A stretch of DNA of 6,098 bases, taken from contig WRFC01000052.1 of the NCBI GenBank assembly GCA_009779015.1, forward strand, positions 1 to 6,098. Direction: 5' to 3'. The position numbers and the translations under genes are program-made. The notes below the pieces were generated by a model, which saw nothing but the letters and a program-made list of their open reading frames with translations, was not told the DNA's origin and searched no databases. The stretch comes from Coriobacteriia bacterium. GTDB lineage: Bacteria > Actinomycetota > Coriobacteriia > Coriobacteriales > UBA8131. Shown in pieces: positions 1 through 5,289 of this stretch (the stretch's first letter is position 1; each line of letters starts with the position of its first letter).

Positions 1-193
1 ACAAGACGATGACCGCGATGATCGCGCCCAGCTGGATGACAACCAAGAAGAGCGACCAGAAGTCCGCTGAGACGGCCAGGTGGACGAAGTCTTCGAGGAT
101 GATCATGTGCCCGGTCGATGAGATGGGCAGCCATTCGGTGATGCCCTCGACCAGCCCAAAGAAAACCGCCTTGATCAGCTCTAGCCACTCCAT
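1..193 (-). CDS. uppP: Undecaprenyl-diphosphatase UppP (BacA family), N-terminal part
   Basis: This integral membrane phosphatase converts undecaprenyl diphosphate to undecaprenyl phosphate, recycling the lipid carrier for peptidoglycan and other wall polymers; loss or gain alters bacitracin sensitivity in known relatives. Only the first 64 codons are present because the gene runs off the left edge. Seen directly: a hydrophobic first segment, then [14 protein letters not shown] at residues 16-29, the family's ExxxE motif (E16, E20) followed by the conserved SSTGH (S25-H29). A second hydrophobic stretch begins around residue 46. The second family motif, PGxSRSxxT, would lie outside the window. 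The ATG at 193 is supported by AGGAG (202-206), placed 8 bases upstream inside the end of thiI. The thiI stop lies 3 bp away, so the two are probably cotranscribed. Family assignment is secure; completeness cannot be judged. Confidence 0.93.
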   Translation of the reverse strand, partial: MEWLELIKAVFFGLVEGITEWLPISSTGHMIILEDFVHLAVSADFWSLFLVVIQLGAIIAVIVL

Positions 194-196
194 ATA

Positions 197-1447
197 TCAG
201 TCTCCTGACTCCCAGCCTTGCTCGAGGCCGTCGGCGATCTCGGCCAGCCACCGCTCGACCGGCAGCCCCGCCCAGATGGACTCGACCTCGGCCAGGCGGG
301 CGTGGGTCTCGGGGTTGCGCGGCATAAAGAGCGTACAACAGTCTTCTTGCGTCTCGGTGGAGAAGACAAAGGTCTTGATCTTCTGCGCTTGCTCGATGAT
401 CTCGAGCTTGTCCGACCCGATCAGCGGCCGAAAGACCGGTAGCGTGCAGACCGCGTCGGTGGCCCTGATGTTATCGAGCGTCTGCGAGGCCACCTGCCCC
501 AGCGACTCGCCTGTGACCAGGGCTTTGGCGCGCTCGCGCTTGGCCACCAGCTCGGCGGTGGCAAACATCAGGCGGCGATAGAAGATGACCCGCAAAGCCG
601 GGGGCACGAGCTCGGCGATCTGGCGCTGAAAGCTGCCAAAGGGCACGATCACGAGCTTTTTTAGCCCGCCGTAGGGCTCGAGGCGTTCGGCGATTCTTTG
701 CACCAGGTACTCTGAGCTGCCGCTGGTCTCGGGGCGGCCGCTAAAGTGCAGGCCAATCACCTCGGCACCGCGCTTCATCAGGCGCCAGGCGGCCACGGGC
801 GAGTCGATGCCCGTCGAGAGCAGGCAGACGACATTGCCGGCCGACCCCAGCGGCAGGCCGCCGATGCCTTTTTGGGTATCGGCGTAGACGTAGGCCGCAC
901 CCTGGATCATCTCGACATGGAGGCAGACGTCGGGGTTGGTCATCTGCACCTTTTTATCGGGCAATGCGTTGCTCAAGGCCTCGCCGATCAGGCAGTTCAG
1001 CTCCATGCTGTTAATGTTAAAGTCGGTGTTGGCGCGGCGGGCGGCCACCTTAAAGCTGTCAAAGGGCTCATGCCGGGCGACCAGCTCCAATGCCCGCGCG
1101 TTTACCAGGCCAAGGTCCTGGCGCAGCCGGTAGCCAATCGAGACGCGCACGACCCCGGGGATGTCGGCCAGTTCGGGGGCGGCCGCAAACGCCTCTTCGA
1201 GGCTGGCAAAGCGCACCAGCAGCCGGCCCGAAATGCGCTGGACCTCGCTGGCCGCACGCTCTTCTCCCCTATTCAGGGCAGCCAGATTCAGGCTAGCCAG
1301 GCGCAGGGCCAGGTTCTTTAGCAGGATTTTCTCAAAATGTGAGCGGTTGCGCCCCTTTAAGCCGACCTCGTGATAGTGGATAAGACAGACCGCTGACGCT
1401 TCGGCCAGGCGCTCACTCGGGGTCGCTGTGGATTTGCCGGTGGTCAT
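197..1447 (-). CDS. thiI: tRNA 4-thiouridine sulfurtransferase ThiI (no rhodanese domain)
   Basis: ThiI adenylates U8 of tRNA and transfers sulfur to make 4-thiouridine, and in some bacteria also supplies sulfur for the thiamine thiazole. The 416-residue product shows the family order. An N-terminal ferredoxin-like segment holds HEVGLKGRNR (26-35). A THUMP domain follows at roughly 75-190. The PP-loop ATPase has STGIDSPVAAW (211-221), TGESLGQVASQTLDN (312-326) and RPLIGSDKLEI (340-350). An EDCC motif (368-371) holds the cysteine region matching the active-site Cys of the E. coli PP-loop domain. The protein ends soon after, so the C-terminal rhodanese domain of the enterobacterial enzyme is absent, as in Bacillus-type ThiI; tRNA thiolation is then the likelier role (inference). 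The ATG at 1447 is chosen because residues upstream of it lie in rpoZ and look unlike ThiI; no strong ribosome binding site precedes it. The start overlaps the rpoZ end by 35 bp, suggesting translational coupling. Confidence 0.94.
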   Translation of the reverse strand: MTTGKSTATPSERLAEASAVCLIHYHEVGLKGRNRSHFEKILLKNLALRLASLNLAALNRGEERAASEVQRISGRLLVRFASLEEAFAAAPELADIPGVVRVSIGYRLRQDLGLVNARALELVARHEPFDSFKVAARRANTDFNINSMELNCLIGEALSNALPDKKVQMTNPDVCLHVEMIQGAAYVYADTQKGIGGLPLGSAGNVVCLLSTGIDSPVAAWRLMKRGAEVIGLHFSGRPETSGSSEYLVQRIAERLEPYGGLKKLVIVPFGSFQRQIAELVPPALRVIFYRRLMFATAELVAKRERAKALVTGESLGQVASQTLDNIRATDAVCTLPVFRPLIGSDKLEIIEQAQKIKTFVFSTETQEDCCTLFMPRNPETHARLAEVESIWAGLPVERWLAEIADGLEQGWESGD

Positions 1448-1673
1448 ATCCGACTTCGTCGCGATAGATCTCCTCCATGGCCAACGAGAGCGCCTTGCGC
1501 CCTGACATCTTGGCAATCTCAGTGGCCGATTGCAAGGCGATTGCCCGGTCCCTCTGGCCGCGCATCATGTCGTTGATATCGCGGGCGCGCTCGGAGGCGA
1601 TGGCGCAGAGCAAGAACTTGTCGTTGTCCGCCTTGTCCATCAACTTGTCGATCGGGGGTTGCATAAGTGACAT
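1413..1673 (-). CDS. rpoZ: DNA-directed RNA polymerase omega subunit
   Basis: Omega is the small subunit that helps fold and hold the beta-prime subunit in RNA polymerase and in some lineages forms part of a ppGpp site. The 86-residue product has the family pattern: PPIDKLMDKADNDKFLL near the N-terminus (6-22), then ASERARDIND (26-35), matching the conserved K/E-RARQIN helix, and ALSLAMEEI (61-69), matching the conserved LTIALEEI. The length is normal (about 70-110). Two in-frame ATGs are possible, at 1673 and 1664. I chose 1673 because a weak GAG-containing ribosome binding site lies upstream and the ATG at 1664 has none. An in-frame extension to 1736 reads through repeated intergenic DNA and has no family similarity. 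rpoZ follows gmk by 74 bp, the gmk-rpoZ order widespread in bacteria, and overlaps thiI by 35 bp. Confidence 0.93.
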   Translation of the reverse strand: MSLMQPPIDKLMDKADNDKFLLCAIASERARDINDMMRGQRDRAIALQSATEIAKMSGRKALSLAMEEIYRDEVGYDHRQIHSDPE

Positions 1674-1717
1674 GCGTCTCAAACCTGTGCTTTCTGTATT
1701 GCTCGTCAGATGCTGTA

Positions 1718-1762
1718 TCAGCAAGGTACCAATCAATTAGATACAAATCAGTTAGATACAGT
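1718..1762 (-). repeat. 15-bp tandem repeat, three copies, spanning the gmk stop codon
   Basis: On the minus strand three 15-base units follow one another: ACTGTATCTAACTGA (1762-1748), TTTGTATCTAATTGA (1747-1733) and the diverged TTGGTACCTTGCTGA (1732-1718). Each ends in an in-frame TGA, so the final codons and stop of gmk are followed by two further in-frame stops in copies of the same unit. The first two units differ at 4 of 15 positions and the third is more diverged. This looks like tandem duplication of the gmk 3' end, creating much of the gmk-rpoZ spacer. No function is evident beyond redundant termination of translation. Confidence 0.8.
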
Positions 1763-2323
1763 ATCGCGTTTTGCCTGGATGAATTGCAACAATTGAGCGG
1801 CCGCTGCATCCAAATCGTCATTAACCACGACAAAGTCATAGTCTGGGATGCGCTCCATCTCACGTTGTGCGGTCTCAAGGCGCCGCGCGATCTCTTGGGG
1901 ATGGTCGCTGTCCCGGCCGACCAGCCTTTGTTGCAAGGTCTTTAAATCTGGCGGGGCGATAAAGACCAAGACCGCAGAGGGGTCTTGGGCCCTGACCTGC
2001 GCCGCCCCTTGCGTATCAATCTCTAAGACGACGTCTTGACCGGCTTGGCGATGACGCTCGACCTCGCTTTTGAGCGTGCCATAATAGGCGCTATGAACAC
2101 GCGCCCACTCCAGAAAGCCGCCGCTTTCAATCAGGTCTATGAATTCTTTTTCAGAGAGGAAGTAATATTCAGTCCCTTCCCTCTCCCCCTTACGCGGTTT
2201 CCGAGTTGTGGCTGAGACTGTCAATGCAATATCATCCAACTCCGGAAGTACCTTTGCCAGTAAGGTGCCCTTGCCAGCACCCGATGGCCCGGAAACTATA
2301 AACAGCTCTCCGGTCATAGGCAT
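1748..2323 (-). CDS. gmk: Guanylate kinase
   Basis: This cytosolic enzyme phosphorylates GMP to GDP with ATP, an essential step for GTP, dGTP and ppGpp pools. The 191-residue product has all the family landmarks: the P-loop SGPSGAGKGT (11-20); the GMP-binding segment SATTRKPRKGE (37-47) with EYYF (52-55); EWARVHSAYYGT (72-83); LEIDTQGA (100-107), whose aspartate aligns with the GMP-base-binding acid; the lid region with RLVGRDSD (133-140) and arginines 147-148; and VVVNDDL (165-171) near the end. Length is typical (about 190-205). The start at 2323 lies 3 bp after the mihF stop, with only a weak GAG-type ribosome binding site, so it probably depends on coupling; an ATG at 2317 is a possible alternative. 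The mihF-gmk-rpoZ order matches that known in Actinobacteria. The stop codon lies in a tandem repeat. Confidence 0.97.
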   Translation of the reverse strand: MPMTGELFIVSGPSGAGKGTLLAKVLPELDDIALTVSATTRKPRKGEREGTEYYFLSEKEFIDLIESGGFLEWARVHSAYYGTLKSEVERHRQAGQDVVLEIDTQGAAQVRAQDPSAVLVFIAPPDLKTLQQRLVGRDSDHPQEIARRLETAQREMERIPDYDFVVVNDDLDAAAAQLLQFIQAKRDTVSN

Positions 2324-2326
2324 CGG

Positions 2327-2635
2327 CTAACTCAAACGTTCTATCAAAGCAGCCCTCTGCTTGTCCCCCAGCCCTTTGACGCGACGCGTCTCAGAGATAC
2401 CCAACTCATCCAGCAGCTTTAAGGCCTTGGCCTTGCCATAACCGGGCAACGACTCAATCAGGTTGACCACCTTGATCTTGTCGATTACCGGATCGTCCTT
2501 CTCCATCAAAATATCAGTGATCTTCTTCTCACCGTTCTTGATCTCATTGCGCAATGCCGCGCGGGCGCTACGTGCTTGCTTTGCCTTCTCAAGTGCTTCA
2601 GCTCGTGCTTCAGGTGATAGTTGGGGTAATGGCAT
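2327..2635 (-). CDS. mihF: Integration host factor, actinobacterial type (mIHF)
   Basis: mIHF is a small nucleoid-associated DNA-binding protein, unrelated in fold to HU/IHF of Proteobacteria; it shapes the chromosome and was first found as a host factor for mycobacteriophage integration. The 102-residue product shows the family layout: MPLPQLSPEARAEALEKA (1-18), a long charged helix to about residue 45, then the helix-hairpin-helix-like DNA-binding segment LIESLPGYGKAKALKLLDEL (59-78), and GISETRRVKGLGDKQRAALIE (79-99), in which the RRVKGLG stretch is typical. An in-frame ATG at 2695 exists, but 2635 is the start: a strong AAAGGAG lies 5 bases before it, and the promoter overlaps the would-be extension. 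It is the first gene of the mihF-gmk-rpoZ-thiI-uppP unit. This family is the window's strongest taxonomic marker, pointing to Actinobacteria. Confidence 0.95.
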   Translation of the reverse strand: MPLPQLSPEARAEALEKAKQARSARAALRNEIKNGEKKITDILMEKDDPVIDKIKVVNLIESLPGYGKAKALKLLDELGISETRRVKGLGDKQRAALIERLS

Positions 2636-2640
2636 GTTTT

Positions 2641-2647
2641 CTCCTTT
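2641..2647 (-). promoter_or_regulatory. Strong ribosome binding site of mihF
   Basis: The minus strand reads AAAGGAG, a near-perfect anti-16S match, separated by 5 bases (AAAAC) from the ATG at 2635. It decides the mihF start against the longer in-frame ATG at 2695 and suggests high expression, as expected for an abundant nucleoid protein. Confidence 0.85.
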
Positions 2648-2666
2648 TCTGAAAAGCTTCTCAAAA

Positions 2667-2695
2667 ATTATATGTGTATAGCTGGCGATATTCAA
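2667..2695 (-). promoter_or_regulatory. Sigma-A-type promoter for the mihF operon
   Basis: The minus strand has -35 TTGAAT (2695-2690; 4 of 6 consensus bases), a 17-bp spacer and a perfect -10 TATAAT (2672-2667). It lies in an AT-rich patch between the ATPase gene and mihF. Transcription would start near 2660, giving a leader of about 25 nt that holds the strong ribosome binding site. No other promoter of this quality was seen before gmk, rpoZ, thiI or uppP, so this one probably serves all five genes. The call rests on consensus matching only. Confidence 0.75.
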
Positions 2696-2797
2696 GCATC
2701 AAGTCACTGAACAGGCAAAACAGTAAAAAAGCAACACGTAAAAACCCTAATTTCGGGCCGCTTGCCGATACTGCTGGCCGGGTGGTTTGACAAGCTT

Positions 2798-2822
2798 GGG
2801 CAACAACGGTTTTTCATTGCCC
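2798..2822 (-). repeat. Inverted repeat over the ATPase stop codon
   Basis: GGGCAA (2798-2803) and TTGCCC (2817-2822) form a perfect 6-bp stem with a 13-base loop that contains the ATPase stop codon (2814-2816). On the minus strand it is followed by AAGCTTG rather than a U-run, so it is not a standard intrinsic terminator. A further GC-rich stem is possible just downstream (GCTTGTC with GGCAAGC, between about 2758 and 2796) before a short T-run near 2741-2745. It may protect the mRNA end or weakly terminate; I cannot tell which. Confidence 0.35.
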
Positions 2823-4220
2823 CAGCGCGTATTGATAGAAAGGGACGACGGCGATCGTGCCTTCGCTGTAGCGCAGTGTCTGCGCCTCGTCTTCGAGCGT
2901 CAGGACCGTCGCTGACTGGCAGCCGGTCTCGTCCATCGCCCTGCGTAAAGCGCGGGTCTCGCGGGCCAGGCTCTGCTCGTTTTGGACTGATACGCAGGCT
3001 TGGTAGAGTTGAAAACCTGTTTGATTCAAGGCATCGCCGACGATAAAGTCGACTTCGAGGTTGTCTTTGGTCTTGTACGAGTTGATAAAACGCCCACGGC
3101 GATGAAGGTTGGCACGACGAAGCTCTAGGTAGGTGGCACATTCAAACAACTGGCCCATGTCCTCGCTGGTGGCCGACGCGTTGGCGCAGGCCAGGCCAGG
3201 GTCGATCGCATAGACCTTGGCCGAGACCTTTGGGTCATCGGCCAGCGCCCGCGAGAGGGGCAGAACACTTGCGAGGAGAAAAGCGTCTTCGTAATAAGTG
3301 AGCGCTTCAGAAAGGCTGTTTCGGCTGGTCTTTAACCCTAACGACCTCAGACGATCCTCAGATTTACGCAGCGAGAGCACCCGTCCGTTATAGGCCAGCG
3401 CCTGTTTGGCAAAGGCCACGACAGCCTGCGGGTTACTGAGGTTGTGGCGCTCGATGACATCACGCGCCACAACCTGCTGGGCGTAGAGCTGCAGTAAACC
3501 GGTCGCCCGGTCATCCGGCTCATCTTGCACGGCGGGAAACCCACCGCGTAAAAGATAGTTTTTCAGTTGCTGTTTGAGGGCCAAGTGCTGATATGAGGTG
3601 AGCGGCGAGGCGGGTGGCGAGGCGAGCGCGTTGGCCTCCAGCGGGCTGGCCTCCAGCGGGCTGGCCTCCAGCAGGGCGCCTTCATGGTAACGGACATACT
3701 CTCTGAACCCGAAAGGGAGCAGCTCACTGGTCAGCGACCTTCCTCTGAACTCGGTGGCTACGTCAGCGGATAAGATCTTTGCAGAGGAACCTGTCACATA
3801 GAGTGTGACCTTCTCTGTATCAACGACACGTCGCAGCCAGATTCCCCAATCCGGCACCTCTTGAACCTCGTCAAAAAACAAGTACGCACCGTCAGTCTTA
3901 GCGCGTGGGTTCAATTCGTAAAAAGCCTCTAGCACCTGATTGCCCAAGCCTTGTTCAAATGGCCGGAGGCGTTCATCTTCAAAGTTGAAATAGAGGATGT
4001 CTTGTTTTTGAACACCCTGCTGCAGCAGCATTTGGATCTCTTGCAGCAAACGATAGGTCTTACCGCTCCGGCGCATACCCACCACAACATTGACCAAGTT
4101 GCCGGCTTTTGGCGCATACGCTTTGCCAAGGTCCAAGTCGCGCGCAAATATCGGCAAGTACGGCTCCAGAGAAAAATCGATGATCTTCTGCCGTATCAGG
4201 CTATTTTTGCTTTCAGCCAT
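2814..4220 (-). CDS. AAA_14 / DUF4143 family ATP-binding protein
   Basis: This 468-residue protein belongs to a widespread but functionally undefined family in which an N-terminal AAA-type ATPase is joined to a C-terminal DUF4143 domain. Seen in the ATPase part: Walker A GMRRSGKT (48-55), Walker B YLFFDEVQ (113-120) with D117 and E118, a sensor-like TGSS (143-146), and EFRGR (157-161) before LLPFGFREYV. The DUF4143 part begins around 210 and holds LLRGGFPAV (223-231), VYAIDPGL (336-343), LFECATYLELRR (358-369) and EVDFIV (389-394), then the LYQACVSV strand (405-412). That last region resembles PD-(D/E)xK nuclease folds, although nuclease activity is not shown for this family. There are no signal peptide or membrane segments. 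A repeat-rich linker (about 181-207) separates the domains. The ATG at 4220 has an AGGA ribosome binding site 9 bases upstream. The gene has its own likely promoter and sits as an insertion between pyrE and mihF. Confidence 0.9.
   Translation of the reverse strand: MAESKNSLIRQKIIDFSLEPYLPIFARDLDLGKAYAPKAGNLVNVVVGMRRSGKTYRLLQEIQMLLQQGVQKQDILYFNFEDERLRPFEQGLGNQVLEAFYELNPRAKTDGAYLFFDEVQEVPDWGIWLRRVVDTEKVTLYVTGSSAKILSADVATEFRGRSLTSELLPFGFREYVRYHEGALLEASPLEASPLEANALASPPASPLTSYQHLALKQQLKNYLLRGGFPAVQDEPDDRATGLLQLYAQQVVARDVIERHNLSNPQAVVAFAKQALAYNGRVLSLRKSEDRLRSLGLKTSRNSLSEALTYYEDAFLLASVLPLSRALADDPKVSAKVYAIDPGLACANASATSEDMGQLFECATYLELRRANLHRRGRFINSYKTKDNLEVDFIVGDALNQTGFQLYQACVSVQNEQSLARETRALRRAMDETGCQSATVLTLEDEAQTLRYSEGTIAVVPFYQYALGQ
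3631..3675 (-). repeat. 15-bp in-frame tandem repeat in the ATPase gene, three copies
   Basis: On the plus strand the units are TTGGCCTCCAGCGGG (3631-3645), CTGGCCTCCAGCGGG (3646-3660) and CTGGCCTCCAGCAGG (3661-3675), each differing from its neighbour by one base. They encode a repeated five-residue unit, (L)EASP, at about residues 183-197. A looser Ala-Ser-Pro stretch (ASPPASPLT, 200-208) follows. The repeat falls in the linker between the ATPase and DUF4143 domains, and copy-number changes would keep the reading frame. Confidence 0.9.
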
Positions 4221-4299
4221 ATCTGACCATCCTGCTTGGTTTGCGGATACTGCCTAACTAAACTTACCGGCATTTGTTTAATAAAGAGCTCATAGGTGC

Positions 4300-4308
4300 A
4301 TTATAGCA
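4300..4308 (-). promoter_or_regulatory. Extended -10 promoter for the ATPase gene
   Basis: The minus strand reads TGCTATAAT: a perfect -10 hexamer (4305-4300) preceded by the TGn extension (4308-4306). No good -35 is found at 15-18 bp spacing, which extended -10 promoters can tolerate. The predicted start near 4293 leaves a leader of about 70 nt before the ATG at 4220. It lies within the non-lectin tail of the lectin remnant, in a locally AT-rich stretch. Confidence 0.55.
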
Positions 4309-4312
4309 AACC

Positions 4313-4349
4313 TGGCTTTTGTTCAGAGCCAGAATAGTATTTTCTGGCT
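4313..4349. repeat. Overlapping inverted repeats upstream of the ATPase promoter
   Basis: AGCCAGAA (4327-4334) pairs perfectly with TTCTGGCT (4342-4349) over a 7-base loop. The same AGCCAG (4327-4332) can instead pair with CTGGCT at 4313-4318. The two hairpins are mutually exclusive and lie just upstream of the extended -10 element. There is no U-run on the minus strand. This could be an operator-like dyad for the ATPase promoter or a remnant of inserted DNA; only the symmetry itself is seen. Confidence 0.4.
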
Positions 4350-4546
4350 TTCGTTGCGTGCCAGTTTGCTTCTTTGTCAGTAACCAGGTCTGGTCGGCGC
4401 CGTTGTTGTTTGGCCAGATGATCACAGGGGTACCTAGGGTCTTGGAGGCTCCGGAGGCATCGGGGAGCTGCCGCGAGCTGGGTTGGTAAAAGCTGTAGGT
4501 GCCGTTGGCGTTCTTTTGGATATCCCATTGTTGGTTCAAGTCCGAT

Positions 4547-4575
4547 GTGGGACGGGGAACTGTCCCCTGTCCCAC
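4547..4575. repeat. REP-like imperfect palindrome
   Basis: GTGGGAC (4547-4553) pairs with GTCCCAC (4569-4575), and inside it GGGGA (4554-4558) pairs with TCCCC (4563-4567). One unpaired T at 4568 and an ACTG loop complete a 12-bp stem. The GGGAC/GTCCC make-up and the bulged stem resemble REP elements mobilised by IS200-like REP-associated tyrosine transposases, although no transposase is in the window. It lies 12 bp after the pyrE stop and abuts the lectin relic. It could also stabilise or end the pyr transcript, but no U-tract follows on the minus strand. Confidence 0.6.
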
Positions 4576-4587
4576 GTTGTTGGCGGG

Positions 4588-5289
4588 CTAGGTCAGGCTG
4601 CGGCTGCCGGGGGCGGTGATGGGTTGGCCGGACTGGCAGAGTTGGCAGTCGGCGGCCTCCCAGGAGGGGGTGGCGATGGCGGCCAGGGGGTAGAAGGGCT
4701 GGTCGAAGCGTTTTTCGCCGCCTCGGTCGGCCAGCGCCACGACCGCACAGACCTCGGCGCCGGCAGCCTGGATGAGATCGATCAGCTCGCGCACCGAGCC
4801 GCCGGTCGTGACGACGTCTTCGGCCACCAGCACGCGCGCCCCCGGGGGGACCTGGAAGTCGCGGCGCAGGCTCATCTGGCCGTCTTTGCGCTCACTGAAG
4901 ACGAATGGCAGATCGAGCACCGAGGCCACGGCAAAGCCGAAGAGGATGCCACCGATGGCCGGTGCGGCCACCAGGTCGGTCTTTAGCCCGGCAGGCAGGC
5001 CGGCCACAGCGGCCTCGGCCAGGCGCATGGTCAGGCGCGGCTGCTCTAAGACGCGGGCGCACTGGATATAGGTGTCAGAATGCCGCCCGCTGGTCAGTTG
5101 AAAATGCCCATGGCGGACGGCCCCGGTGTCTTGAAAGGCCCGAAGCACTTCTTGGGCATCCATCACACTGGACTGTCCGGCAGGGTTCTTTTGCTGCGCG
5201 TTTGTTTCTGGCTGGGCGGATCCTGAGTGGCCATTGTGGTTTTTTTGTCCAGCGCCGCTTTGCGGCTGCGCTCCCTCTGTGTCTAGCAT
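4588..5289 (-). CDS. pyrE: Orotate phosphoribosyltransferase with N-terminal extension
   Basis: PyrE joins orotate to PRPP, giving OMP and pyrophosphate, the fifth step of UMP synthesis; PyrF then decarboxylates OMP. The conserved core starts at about residue 43: GHFQLTSGRHSDTYIQ (61-76), APAIGGILFG (109-118), FSERKDGQMSLRRDF (131-145, the flexible catalytic loop) and the PRPP-binding motif VLVAEDVVTTGGS (153-165). It ends with CQLCQSGQPITAPGSR (215-230), a CxxC tail typical of the Thermus-like PyrE subgroup. The start is uncertain. The ATG at 5289 has AGAAAGG 8 bases upstream and gives 233 residues; a GTG at 5298 is too close to that site. The family's usual N-terminus would be the ATG at 5163 (191 residues), which has no clear ribosome binding site. 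The extra 42 residues are rich in Gln, Asn, Gly and Ser. pyrE follows pyrF by 107 bp on the same strand. Confidence 0.93.
   Translation of the reverse strand: MLDTEGAQPQSGAGQKNHNGHSGSAQPETNAQQKNPAGQSSVMDAQEVLRAFQDTGAVRHGHFQLTSGRHSDTYIQCARVLEQPRLTMRLAEAAVAGLPAGLKTDLVAAPAIGGILFGFAVASVLDLPFVFSERKDGQMSLRRDFQVPPGARVLVAEDVVTTGGSVRELIDLIQAAGAEVCAVVALADRGGEKRFDQPFYPLAAIATPSWEAADCQLCQSGQPITAPGSRSLT

Larger units (their letters stand above)
4264..4575 (-). pseudogene. Truncated ricin-type beta-trefoil lectin fragment
   Basis: The stretch reads as a short open frame of 103 codons. Its middle matches part of a ricin-B-type carbohydrate-binding domain: two QxW motifs (NQQW and DQTW, 41 to 47 residues apart), a GTYSFYQP segment between them, then SGASKTLGTPVIIW. 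These modules normally come as three subdomains at the end of large secreted enzymes or adhesins. Here there is no signal peptide, catalytic part or complete trefoil. The only in-frame start is a GTG inside a palindrome, so the upstream part of the domain seems cut away. After the second QxW the sequence no longer resembles a lectin and contains a likely promoter. I therefore read it as a relic rather than a gene. A small expressed protein cannot be excluded, but no ribosome binding site is evident. Confidence 0.65.

Noticed and set aside
9..1321. Long plus-strand frames opposite thiI and uppP
   Set aside because: They have no recognisable domains and lie antisense to conserved genes.
1448..1516. 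N-terminal extension of ThiI up to 1516
   Set aside because: These codons lie inside rpoZ in another frame, give an Arg/Trp-rich stretch unlike ThiI, and would enlarge the overlap to about 100 bp.
2636..2695. Longer mihF start at 2695
   Set aside because: The 20 extra residues are unlike the family, overlap the -10/-35 promoter, and the strong AAAGGAG points to 2635.
2636..2813. Intrinsic terminator after the ATPase gene
   Set aside because: Inverted repeats are present and short T-runs occur near 2741-2745 and 2727-2732, but no stable stem directly abuts a T-run.
2704..3141. Open frame of 145 codons on the minus strand over the ATPase end
   Set aside because: It is an out-of-frame shadow of the ATPase gene with Arg/Pro/Ser-rich, family-free composition.
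4483..4986. Plus-strand open frame of 167 codons opposite pyrE
   Set aside because: It is Gly/Ala/Asp-rich antisense shadow of a clear PyrE; GC-rich DNA commonly leaves such frames open.
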